NCBI GenBank assembly: GCA_002695115.1
Contig: NZOA01000004.1
Span: 37,236 to 43,215, forward strand
DNA: 5,980 bases
DNA from: Planctomycetota bacterium
Lineage (GTDB): Bacteria > Planctomycetota > UBA8108
Direction: 5' to 3'
Position numbers and translations under genes: made by a program
The notes under the pieces: model-generated
Told to the model about the DNA's origin: nothing
Seen by the model: only the letters and a program-made list of their open reading frames with translations
Databases searched by the model: none
Part shown: in pieces, positions 1 to 5,980 of the stretch
Layout of the letters: each line of letters opens with the position of its first letter
Numbering within the stretch: position 1 is the first letter of the stretch

Positions 1-938
1 CCGACATCCTCGGCGCTGCGCAGGATGGCCTCCGTCGTGTCCTCGGTTTCCTTCATCTCGAGCAGGTACGCGCTGCAGAGGTGGATAACATCGGAGAAGG
101 AGATGATCAGGATCACCGCGGGGATGGCGGCCAGCATGATGCTGACCTCGGGGTCGATCGCCACGGCGATCCCCATGGTCCAGATGACAGCCAGGATCGC
201 GATGCTGGTGGAGACCACCGCGGGCCAGATCCTCCTGAACAGGATGTAGACCATCAGGACCAGCAGGAGACAGACGATGGGGAAGAGGCGCTTCAGGTTG
301 AAGTGCGTCTGTTTCATCATCTCAGAAACGATGGCGATGCCTCCTGCCCTGTGCAGGTTCTCTTCTTTGTAGCCCTGCTCGATGAAGACCTTGTGGATCT
401 TTTCAACCCACGATATGGAGTCCTCCATATCGTGGGTTCCGTCGGCCAAGGTGGTGATCAGGACTGCGCTGTGGTGGGAATCCCGTGACAGCAGGATATT
501 CCCTGTGAAACGATCGCTGAGCAGTTCTGCGCGTGCCGCCTCGGTTTTTTCCCGGGAACCACGGAGCTCTTCGATAAGCGCCTCGATCCCGCCTTTCCTG
601 GATTTAGCGAAGACCTTCTCGTTATCAAGCAGGCTCATGACCCTGGCGACCCCGTTTTCCTTTCTGATCGCCCGGGTGACGAGGTGAAGCCGGCGCAGGG
701 AGTCAGCGCTCAGGACATCGTTCTCCTCGAAAGCGATGACCAATTGTTCGTCGCTGCCGAATTCCTCGACCCGGGCGAGGTATTGGTCATAGGCGGGGCT
801 GTTGGCGAGGAAGAGTTTTCCCAGGGAGGAGGAAATTTTCGCGTTCCGGAGGCTCCACATTCCGGCGGCGCTGATCAGCGTGATGAGGACCAGCACCGGC
901 ATGCGGTGGCGCAGAACGAATTTAAAATAGGCCCTCAT
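1..938 (-). CDS. RND/MMPL superfamily exporter, N-terminal part (runs off left edge)
   Basis: Partial gene of 312 visible codons, open to the window edge. The start ATG is at 936-938. The protein begins MRAYFKFVLRHRMPVLVLI, the usual cytoplasmic lead and first membrane helix (about residues 13-31) of RND exporters. A soluble extracytoplasmic domain follows (about 32-215, including FGSDEQLVIAFE at 60-71). Hydrophobic helices come next at about 217-234, 239-261 and 265-288. The last contains SDVIHL (282-287), which matches the position of the D-x-x-I-H motif of MMPL-type transporters. Family members are proton-driven inner-membrane pumps for lipids, drugs or other hydrophobic compounds; the substrate is unknown here. 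It starts 5 nt after the upstream stop, with GAGGA at 951-955 (12 nt away) and GAGAGG at 940-945 (only 1 nt away), so translational coupling is likely. Family is confident; the rest of the gene (usually roughly 700-900 residues) lies outside. Confidence 0.88.
   Translation of the reverse strand, partial: MRAYFKFVLRHRMPVLVLITLISAAGMWSLRNAKISSSLGKLFLANSPAYDQYLARVEEFGSDEQLVIAFEENDVLSADSLRRLHLVTRAIRKENGVARVMSLLDNEKVFAKSRKGGIEALIEELRGSREKTEAARAELLSDRFTGNILLSRDSHHSAVLITTLADGTHDMEDSISWVEKIHKVFIEQGYKEENLHRAGGIAIVSEMMKQTHFNLKRLFPIVCLLLVLMVYILFRRIWPAVVSTSIAILAVIWTMGIAVAIDPEVSIMLAAIPAVILIISFSDVIHLCSAYLLEMKETEDTTEAILRSAEDV
405..438. repeat. Perfect 16-bp inverted repeat inside the exporter gene
   Basis: The left arm AACCCACGATATGGAG (405-420) and right arm CTCCATATCGTGGGTT (423-438) are exact reverse complements, separated by two bases (TC). 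The next base pair out (404/439) does not match. On the coding strand it spans codons for residues about 168-178 of the RND exporter, with no interruption of the reading frame. No T-run follows the stem on either strand, so it is not a standard intrinsic terminator. A 16-bp perfect arm with a tiny loop is not expected by chance in a window of this size. Confidence 0.95.
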
Positions 939-943
939 GCCTC

Positions 944-3811
944 TCAGTCGTCCTCGGGAACGAAGGCCATGGAGGTCTGGATGGCGTGGGTGCAGGAGCA
1001 ACCCGCGCCACTCTCAGGCGCCAGGAGCAGGCCGCCGGCGGGGATTTGCCCGAGCCAGCAGCTGCCGCGTACGCCGACGAACTCGGTTCTCTTGCCGGTC
1101 TCTAGATCGAGCATGCCGTGGTATTCGATGCGGTGAAAGATCGCCCGGGCGGATGCGCTCATGGTGCCGCAGCCGTGGTAGTCGAAGGGGTCGACCTTGA
1201 GAACAGCCCCGGACCTGAGGTCGAGGGTGTGTTTGTTCAGGTAGATCCGGTCGTCGATGATCACCGGGTGCATCAGATGACCGCTGTGATGGGTCTTGCG
1301 GGCATTGGTATGGTGGTCCCAGAGCGCCTCGCGTTCAGATGTGTCGAAGGCGTAGGTGTGATAGTTCTTGTCCTTGTCGGTTCCGCTCACCAGGAGCGTA
1401 TCGCCGTGATGGGACATATAGGTCGTGAACTCACATTTGCTGAAGTCGGCCTTCTTATCCCAGAGGAAGCTGCCGGAGTCGAGGTTCAGGGCGACGATGT
1501 ACTGGTCGGTCCGGATCTCGTTCTGGAGTCTTCCGGCCCTCTTTTTCCCGGCCTCCGGATTGCGGCTCTCTACGAAGTAGACGACCCCGTTGGATACGGT
1601 GATCGTGGAGTTGATGACGGTGCCCTGCTCGCGGGCCCATCTCTTCGTGCCCGTCTTCCTGTCGAGAGCGAAGAGTCCGTCGCTGACCACCTTTGCCGTC
1701 TCCTCTTTCTTGAAGTCCTCGAACCATTGTCCATCGTCACCGAGATAGTTGCCTCCCTTCCTGGTGGTGCTGCCGATGAGCAGCTCTCCGCTCGCGGCAA
1801 GGTAGCCCCATTCGTGGCCGGATTTTTCTTCGGAGGGCAGTCCCGTCTTCAGCAGCAGCTTTCCTGTCTGGGCGTCGAAGCCGGCGCATTGGGAGCCGAC
1901 CACCACGTAGAGGATGTCGTCGGTGGCGACCATGTTCGAGCTGCCCCGGGGCATGTTGGCCCGGCGCATCGTGGGTATCTGTTTGCTCCAGAGGATGGTG
2001 CCGTTGTAGGCGTCAAGGCCGAAGAGCACCCTCATGCCCTGGACGAAGAGTCTGCCGTTGGCCGAGACAGGGGCCGGATTGCGAGGTCCCCGGTCGGGCA
2101 TGGCGCGCGGGCCGGGTCTTCCCCACCAGAGAACCTTCAGCTTGCCGCCGACTCGCTGATCGTAATTGCAGGCGGAGTTGTCGGGAAGTCCGTATTGGTG
2201 GGTCCAATCACCGGCGCCCGGAAGGGACGTCCTGGCATGGATCCAGAGCTTGCCGTCTCCCGCCACCCGGCCATCGCCGCCGGCATTTTTCAGCCAGGTC
2301 TCGAGCTCTTGCCGCAGGATGGGTTTTCCGGCGGCTTTCGCCCAGCGCCCGAAAGCGAGGATTCCACCGCAGGGCCTCAGGAGCCGGTAGATATTCGCCG
2401 GCTCGGCGGGAAGCCTCCCCGTTCTGAGCATCGAGTCAGAGCAGATCACGTTTGCGAAATAGGGCCCGAAGGGCAGGGAGCCTCCGGGTTGATGGACGCT
2501 GACCCGGGAGCCGTAGAGGCCCGCTGAGTCCAGCGCCGCGCGGGATTTTCTCACCAGCTCCGGATCTTTTTCGATAGCCACGATGCGCCACTGGCTGAGC
2601 TTCGCCAGGTGGTAGGCGAGGCGGCCTTCGCCCGAGTCCAGCACGAGGCAATAGCCTTTCGAGCTCCCCGCGCTCTCAATGATCCGGCGCGCCGTATCGC
2701 GGTAGCCGGCGCTCCACTCATCGGGCTTGAACGGATTCCTGGCGATGGGCTCCGGATGGGGGGCGTAGTTGAAGGTCGAATCGAATTCGTATTCCGCGGT
2801 CATCAGCTCCGGGCGGCCCGCCGCCCGGCAGTGGAGGCGATAGCGATAGAGGGTTTCCGGTTTGATGCCGGGAACCACGATGCGATGGCTCGTGCGGGTG
2901 TCGGCTTCCTCCAGGATCAGTGGCCGGGCCCCCTGCGTTCTGATCGTGAGGCTACCCTTCGAGGGCCAGGGAGTTTCCCAGGTAACCGCTATCGTTTCGC
3001 GATCGGTGAATTCCACGAACGGCCCGAAGACCTCTGAGAACGGGCCGTAGATTTCCCGTGGTGCCGGCGGCAGCTTGCCTTCCTTGGCACGGTAGCGTCT
3101 GGCAATTTCCGCTTCGCTCATGGCGGAGGAATAGACGCCAATTTCATGGATCATTCCCTCCGTCCGGAAGTATTCATTGTCGTCATGGTAGCTGCCGATC
3201 TCGAAGAATCCGCTGGGGGCGAGCAGGATTTTCCCGCCGGGTTCGTCGGATTGCGCGTCCAGCTTACCGTTGACCCAGAGGGAGGAGCGCCCACGGCGCC
3301 AATCGTACCGGGCGACGACATGGTACCATTTGCCGATCTGGTACACCGTGGAGCCCTGTAGATGGGTCATCTTTCCGGTCGACCGGGTTGCCAGGCCGAA
3401 GTAGAAGTTGTCCTTGTGGCAGCCGAGCACGAAGCCTCTTTCGTAATCTCCATTATCCTGGAAGGCTCCGACGATTCCGGACCATTCCTTTCGCGAGCGC
3501 ATGAGGACCCAGCCCTCGAGCGTCAGATTGCCCGTTGGAAGAGAGGCCAACTCCCCGGGATCGTCGGAGACGATGATGGCGTTATCCTTGCCGTTGATGG
3601 CCAGGGCGCCGAGTCCTGTGGGCGAGGTGGCGTATTGAGCGGTCCCCTCGATTCGAGCCTCGCGGGATCCGGCCATTGGTTTCACCCGACCGCCTTCGAT
3701 CCTGTCAGGATGGAAAATCCAGCTGGACTCGTCCGCCTCGGCGCCTGGCATGGCGCAGGGAGGCAGGAGAGCGAGGCTGAAGAGGAGAACTGCTCCGGCT
3801 GTCTTGATCAC
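944..3811 (-). CDS. Exported mosaic protein: LamG, Fn3-like, methyltransferase-like and PQQ-like beta-propeller domains
   Basis: 955 residues from a GTG start (3809-3811). Residues 1-24 form a signal peptide (MIKTAGAVLLFSLALLPPCA, then a small-residue cleavage region). Residues about 50-243 form a LamG/concanavalin-like fold, with TLEGWV (97-102), GKWYHVVARYD (160-170), SSLWVNGKL (176-184) and HEIGVYSSAMSEAEI (222-236). Residues about 255-345 look fibronectin-III-like (IAVTWET; TLYRYRLHC). Residues about 365-505 resemble a class I SAM methyltransferase: VLDSGEGRL (390-398) as the glycine-rich loop, VAIEKDPE (411-418) with acidic E414, VICSDS (455-460) and IYRLLRPCGGILAFG (474-488). Residues about 530-955 are a PQQ-like propeller with blade motifs such as GLDAYNGTILW (598-608), ALDRKTGTKRW (715-725) and ALNLDSGSFLW (774-784). 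The C-terminus holds C881, C918, C938 and C940 in a signature I recognise from PVC-group propeller proteins. It overlaps the upstream gene by 4 nt. Whether it binds PQQ or SAM is not shown; a structural or binding role is as likely as an enzymatic one. Confidence 0.88.
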   Translation of the reverse strand: MIKTAGAVLLFSLALLPPCAMPGAEADESSWIFHPDRIEGGRVKPMAGSREARIEGTAQYATSPTGLGALAINGKDNAIIVSDDPGELASLPTGNLTLEGWVLMRSRKEWSGIVGAFQDNGDYERGFVLGCHKDNFYFGLATRSTGKMTHLQGSTVYQIGKWYHVVARYDWRRGRSSLWVNGKLDAQSDEPGGKILLAPSGFFEIGSYHDDNEYFRTEGMIHEIGVYSSAMSEAEIARRYRAKEGKLPPAPREIYGPFSEVFGPFVEFTDRETIAVTWETPWPSKGSLTIRTQGARPLILEEADTRTSHRIVVPGIKPETLYRYRLHCRAAGRPELMTAEYEFDSTFNYAPHPEPIARNPFKPDEWSAGYRDTARRIIESAGSSKGYCLVLDSGEGRLAYHLAKLSQWRIVAIEKDPELVRKSRAALDSAGLYGSRVSVHQPGGSLPFGPYFANVICSDSMLRTGRLPAEPANIYRLLRPCGGILAFGRWAKAAGKPILRQELETWLKNAGGDGRVAGDGKLWIHARTSLPGAGDWTHQYGLPDNSACNYDQRVGGKLKVLWWGRPGPRAMPDRGPRNPAPVSANGRLFVQGMRVLFGLDAYNGTILWSKQIPTMRRANMPRGSSNMVATDDILYVVVGSQCAGFDAQTGKLLLKTGLPSEEKSGHEWGYLAASGELLIGSTTRKGGNYLGDDGQWFEDFKKEETAKVVSDGLFALDRKTGTKRWAREQGTVINSTITVSNGVVYFVESRNPEAGKKRAGRLQNEIRTDQYIVALNLDSGSFLWDKKADFSKCEFTTYMSHHGDTLLVSGTDKDKNYHTYAFDTSEREALWDHHTNARKTHHSGHLMHPVIIDDRIYLNKHTLDLRSGAVLKVDPFDYHGCGTMSASARAIFHRIEYHGMLDLETGKRTEFVGVRGSCWLGQIPAGGLLLAPESGAGCSCTHAIQTSMAFVPEDD

Positions 3812-5214
3812 CTGCGGGCCTCCTCTTTGCCGCTGCCGGGAGCCCGGTAGCAGTAGATGCTGCCGTCATCCGTCGAGACATAGAGACGGCCGGAGGCGGC
3901 CGCGAGGCCGTAGACGTTTCCACGGACTTTTTTTTCCCAGGCGATGCCGCCCTTGCGGGTCTCAAAGGCCGCGACCTTTCCTTTGCCACCGGCGAAGACC
4001 TTGTCCCGGGTGAGAATCATCGAGAGTGGGAATTCGGAGGGAACCTGCCACTTGAAACATTTCCGCATGCCGCCGGCGAATTTATCGATCTCCAGGTTCA
4101 GCTTTCCCAGCTCCGTTCGGAGCTTTTTCCCGGCACTCGATGAGGCGTTCCTGCCGAGCTTCTTGAGCTGTTCCGTGACCTTTCCCTTGCGGGCCTTGAG
4201 GGCCTCGCGTTTTTCGTGCAGCTCGAGATAGCGGGCGCGGTCGAGCGCCGAGAGCCGGGTGTCGGTCAACAGGTAGGACACCTTCGGCGTGACGATCATC
4301 TGGTTGCCCTTGAAGCTCGCCAGCTGGTCCTTGCGGTTTGACTTGAAGACGCTTATCTCGCCGGTCTTGCCGGGGCCGTAGACGAGCATGTCCCCGGTGA
4401 CCAGGGCGTAGGTACCTCCGCCGCCGCCCGTTACCTGGTAAAGCTTGCGGCCGCTCCTGGAATCGAAGATCACCGGACGCTCTCTGCCGGTGGTCACGTA
4501 GAGGCGGGTCGAGGAGGCGAGCAGGTATCCCTGCGCGGGGAGATTCTTCATGCCGGTCTTCCAGAGCTCTTTTCCGTTCGAGGTGTTGAGGGCGCAGAGA
4601 TAGACGCCTTCCCACGGGAACACCCCGGCGCCGCAGAAGGCGACTCCGTCCCTGACAAGCACGCTGGTCCTCACCGGCCACATGGAGATCATGCGCTCGT
4701 TGCCGGGGATTCGGCGGTCGTCGGGTCCCGGCCGGTATTTCCACTCAAGCTTCCCATCGGCGGCCTTGAGGCAGTAGACCAGGCCATCATCGCTTCCCGC
4801 GTAGAGCCTGCCGCCGGAGATGGTGGGCGCCAGGCGCACGGGTCCCTCGGTGTAGAAGGTCCAGCGGGTCTTGCCGTTTGTGGCGTCGAGACATGTGATC
4901 TTGTCTTCAACCGATGAGCCGAAGTAGACCGAGTCTCCCACGGCGGCGATGTGGAAGACCCTGTCGAAGACCATGCGATCCTTGAGGCCGTAGATCTTGT
5001 GCCACCCGTCCCACTTGGCCGCGCCGGTCCAGGCTGTGTGAGGCGGCCGCCTCGACCGGTAGACCCAGGCCTCGACGAGCGAAGAGTCGAGCTTCTCGGC
5101 GGTGCTGGCCGACCTGGCGCTGTCATGCCGGTAGGTGGGCCAGTCCTCCGCCCCGCAGGGAAGGCAGAGGGCGCAGAAGGCGGCGGTCAGCAGAATGGGA
5201 ATTCGTGAATTCAT
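3808..5214 (-). CDS. Exported PQQ-like beta-propeller protein (BamB/quinoprotein-like fold)
   Basis: 468 residues from the ATG at 5212-5214. This start gives a clean signal peptide (MNSRIPILLTAAFCALCLPCGA, then EDWPTYRHD). An in-frame ATG at 5340 would add 42 residues without membrane character and bury the signal peptide, so it was not used. No good Shine-Dalgarno lies just upstream (GAAGGA at 5235-5240 is 20 nt away). Propeller blade motifs are CLDATNGKTRW (108-118), CLKAADGKLEW (148-158), ALNTSNGKELW (208-218), IFDSRSGRKLY (249-259) and AFETRKGGIAW (416-426). The stretch ISMWPVRTSVLV (176-187) and GVFPWEGVYLCALN (197-210) are typical of PVC-group propellers. Residues about 323-380 are a highly charged helical insert, probably a coiled coil, between blades. 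No lipobox is visible, so a soluble periplasmic protein is likely. It is the first gene of the apparent operon. The fold is shared by quinoprotein dehydrogenases and BamB; nothing seen proves PQQ binding or catalysis, so a scaffold or ligand-binding role is possible. Confidence 0.88.
   Translation of the reverse strand: MNSRIPILLTAAFCALCLPCGAEDWPTYRHDSARSASTAEKLDSSLVEAWVYRSRRPPHTAWTGAAKWDGWHKIYGLKDRMVFDRVFHIAAVGDSVYFGSSVEDKITCLDATNGKTRWTFYTEGPVRLAPTISGGRLYAGSDDGLVYCLKAADGKLEWKYRPGPDDRRIPGNERMISMWPVRTSVLVRDGVAFCGAGVFPWEGVYLCALNTSNGKELWKTGMKNLPAQGYLLASSTRLYVTTGRERPVIFDSRSGRKLYQVTGGGGGTYALVTGDMLVYGPGKTGEISVFKSNRKDQLASFKGNQMIVTPKVSYLLTDTRLSALDRARYLELHEKREALKARKGKVTEQLKKLGRNASSSAGKKLRTELGKLNLEIDKFAGGMRKCFKWQVPSEFPLSMILTRDKVFAGGKGKVAAFETRKGGIAWEKKVRGNVYGLAAASGRLYVSTDDGSIYCYRAPGSGKEEARR
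3819..3824 (-). promoter_or_regulatory. Ribosome binding site that fixes the GTG start of the mosaic protein
   Basis: AGGAGG on the minus strand lies 7 nt upstream of the GTG at 3809-3811, an ideal distance. It sits within the last codons of the upstream propeller gene (GAG GAG GCC CGC AGG TGA). The start GTG and upstream stop TGA share the four bases GTGA (3808-3811). This decides the non-ATG start and supports coupled translation. Confidence 0.85.
4075..4248 (-). other. Charged helical (coiled-coil-like) insert within the propeller
   Basis: Codons for residues about 323-380 of the 468-aa propeller. The stretch is dominated by Lys, Arg, Glu and Leu with heptad-like leucine spacing (YLELHEKREALKARKGK; EQLKKLGR; KLRTELGKLNLEIDKF), interrupted by an Asn/Ala/Ser-rich turn (NASSSAGK, 356-363). 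This suggests an antiparallel helical hairpin projecting from the propeller. Such an arm could mediate partner contact or dimerisation; that is inference. Confidence 0.6.
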
Positions 5215-5338
5215 GGCTTTTTGGTCGGATGGTATCCTTCTCGGAGGTCCGCCCAGATTAACACGAAGAGCTCCGCAGCCGAAGGACGGCTTGGTCTGAA
5301 GATCTGTCGTCAGATGACGGTGGTTGATGCCGTAAGCC

Positions 5339-5374
5339 AATTACAGTGGCTGCTACCATAAGTTAATTACTGTA
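5339..5374. repeat. Pair of near-identical 9-mers forming direct and inverted repeats
   Basis: AATTACAGT (5339-5347) and AATTACTGT (5365-5373) differ at one base and lie 26 bp apart. They also contain the inverted pair TACAGT (5342-5347) and ACTGTA (5369-5374). They flank the AT-rich core of the divergent promoter region, so they could be operator half-sites. No regulator is encoded in the window. Confidence 0.4.
5340..5366 (-). promoter_or_regulatory. Possible promoter of the propeller/exporter operon
   Basis: On the minus strand TTAACT (5361-5366, four of six matches to the -35 consensus) is followed after 15 nt by TGTAAT (5340-5345, five of six to the -10 consensus). The spacer is shorter than the usual 17, so this is tentative. 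If correct, the transcript would begin near 5332 with a leader of about 120 nt, and the ATG at 5340 would lie upstream of the transcript, in agreement with the start at 5214. Confidence 0.25.
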
Positions 5375-5377
5375 GGA
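5374..5377 (+). promoter_or_regulatory. Ribosome binding site of the cca-like gene
   Basis: AGGA lies 7 nt upstream of the ATG at 5385. It supports that start codon, which also places the GG-x-x-RD motif at the usual distance from the N-terminus. Confidence 0.6.
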
Positions 5378-5384
5378 TCCCGCC

Positions 5385-5980
5385 ATGAAGCACGACTCAG
5401 TACCTCCGGAGGTCCTCGATGTGGCCGGAGCGATTTCCGCAGCCGGGGGTAGAGCCCTCCTGGTGGGGGGCCATGTTCGGGACCGGGTCTTTGTAGAGTC
5501 CGGCCGACCGGTCGCCTCCGCTGTTGAGTTCAATGACATCGACATCGAGGTCTACGGCCTGCAGCTTGCCCGTCTCGAGGAGGTTCTCGGCTCCTTCGGG
5601 GAGGTGATCAGCGTCGGGCGTTCTTTCGGGGTGTTCAAGGTCAAGGGGCTGTTCTCCGACAAGCGGCTCGACTGTTCCTTCTCCCTGCCCCGTCGCGACA
5701 ATAAGGTGGGGCGCGGCCACCGGGGATTCCAGGTCGAGCTCGATCCCGAGCTCGGCTTCAAAGAGGCCGCGCGTCGTCGCGACCTGACCATGAACAGCAT
5801 CGGGGTGGAGATCCTCGGAGCCGAGGTGGAGGACCCCCACGGCGGAAGGGCGGATATCGAGGCGGGAATCATGCGGGCGACCGACCCGGAGCATTTTCCG
5901 GAGGACCCCCTCCGGGGTCTCCGGGTCGCCCAATTCGCCGCCCGCTTTCCCTGGATGGAGCCTGACGATGAGCTCGTCGA
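5385..5980 (+). CDS. cca: CCA-adding enzyme / poly(A) polymerase family nucleotidyltransferase, N-terminal part
   Basis: Partial gene, 198 codons visible, running off the right edge. It encodes the catalytic head of a class II tRNA nucleotidyltransferase, which adds or repairs the 3' CCA of tRNA in the cytoplasm; bacterial poly(A) polymerases share this head. Visible motifs in order are LLVGGHVRD (25-33), which holds nucleotide; NDIDIEVYG (50-58), with catalytic D51 and D53; RLDCSFSLPRRD (94-105), where D97 may be the third carboxylate; RRRDLTMNSIGVE (130-142), matching the RRDFTINAL-type motif; and EDPLRGLRVAQFAARF (173-188), matching the EDPLRxLRxxRFAxR motif. Between GGHVRD and DID there is a somewhat long linker (VFVESGRPVASAVEFN). 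The gene diverges from the propeller operon and is probably independent of it. CCA-adding versus poly(A)-adding activity cannot be told from this part, so the symbol is provisional. Confidence 0.88.
   Translation, partial: MKHDSVPPEVLDVAGAISAAGGRALLVGGHVRDRVFVESGRPVASAVEFNDIDIEVYGLQLARLEEVLGSFGEVISVGRSFGVFKVKGLFSDKRLDCSFSLPRRDNKVGRGHRGFQVELDPELGFKEAARRRDLTMNSIGVEILGAEVEDPHGGRADIEAGIMRATDPEHFPEDPLRGLRVAQFAARFPWMEPDDELV

Larger units (their letters stand above)
5215..5384. promoter_or_regulatory. Divergent intergenic region between the propeller operon and cca-like gene
   Basis: 170 bp with no coding gene that I can support. It must hold promoters for both directions. The segment 5336-5374 is clearly AT-richer than the rest of the window. 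Short inverted repeats are CGTCA/TGACG (5308-5312 and 5315-5319), ATCTG/CAGAT (5302-5306 and 5311-5315) and AGCCG/CGGCT (5277-5281 and 5287-5291). These are short enough to arise by chance, but they cluster in what would be the leader of the minus-strand mRNA. Confidence 0.6.

Noticed and set aside
2334..2356. Inverted repeat GCTTTCG/CGAAAGC with a 9-nt loop in the mosaic gene
   Set aside because: A 7-bp stem with this loop size is expected several times by chance in about 6 kb, and it has no T-run.
1118..2527. Long open frame (469 codons) on the plus strand, antisense to the mosaic protein gene
   Set aside because: It lies wholly opposite a gene with clear domain motifs. Its translation is rich in Gly, Val, Ala and Glu with no recognisable motif, as expected for the antisense of a GC-rich gene.
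5199..5212. Two GAATTC copies at the start codon of the first propeller gene
   Set aside because: The pair encodes ordinary signal-peptide residues (N-S-R-I). A hairpin with a 2-nt loop is weak, and the repeat is short enough for chance.
5215..5340. Upstream ATG at 5340 extending the first propeller by 42 residues
   Set aside because: The extension is polar and would hide the signal peptide beginning at 5214. It also overlaps the likely promoter.
5397..5933. Open frame of 178 codons on the minus strand opposite the cca-like gene
   Set aside because: The plus strand has all the nucleotidyltransferase head motifs in order; the antisense frame has none and is a shadow.
1..5980. tRNA, rRNA, CRISPR array, insertion sequence or attachment site
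   Set aside because: No spaced repeats, transposase motifs, terminal repeats of genes or cloverleaf-like sequence were seen on either strand.

Overview
The window comes from a GC-rich bacterial chromosome. It holds a compact three-gene block on the minus strand (5214 down to 1, running off the left edge) and a divergent gene on the plus strand (5385 to the right edge). The two exported propeller proteins carry sequence marks that I associate with the Planctomycetes-Verrucomicrobia (PVC) group: a mature N-terminus beginning DWPTYRHD, and a C-terminal 'IPAGGLLLAPE...GCSC...IQTS' signature. A PVC bacterium is therefore the best guess, but this rests on family recognition and not on a marker gene search.

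Layout. (1) 1-938, minus: N-terminal third of an RND/MMPL-type exporter, cut by the window edge. (2) 944-3811, minus: a 955-aa exported mosaic protein with signal peptide, LamG/concanavalin-like domain, fibronectin-III-like segment, SAM-methyltransferase-like Rossmann domain and PQQ-like beta-propeller with a Cys-rich C-terminus. (3) 3808-5214, minus: a 468-aa exported PQQ-like beta-propeller with a charged helical insert. (4) 5215-5384: a 170-bp divergent intergenic region with the only AT-rich island in the window and short repeats. (5) 5385-5980, plus: N-terminal catalytic part of a class II CCA-adding enzyme / poly(A) polymerase family protein, cut by the right edge.

The three minus-strand genes look like one operon. 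Genes 3 and 2 overlap by four bases (GTGA) with a strong AGGAGG inside the end of the upstream gene, and genes 2 and 1 are five bases apart. Two secreted propellers and an inner-membrane RND exporter suggest a cell-envelope system, in which the propellers may act as periplasmic scaffold or binding modules for whatever the exporter moves. That is inference from linkage; no substrate can be read from the sequence. The cca-like gene is housekeeping and probably unrelated.

The most striking unexplained signals are a perfect 16-bp inverted repeat with a 2-nt centre inside the exporter coding sequence (405-438), and the paradox of a methyltransferase-like domain inside a protein with an export signal.
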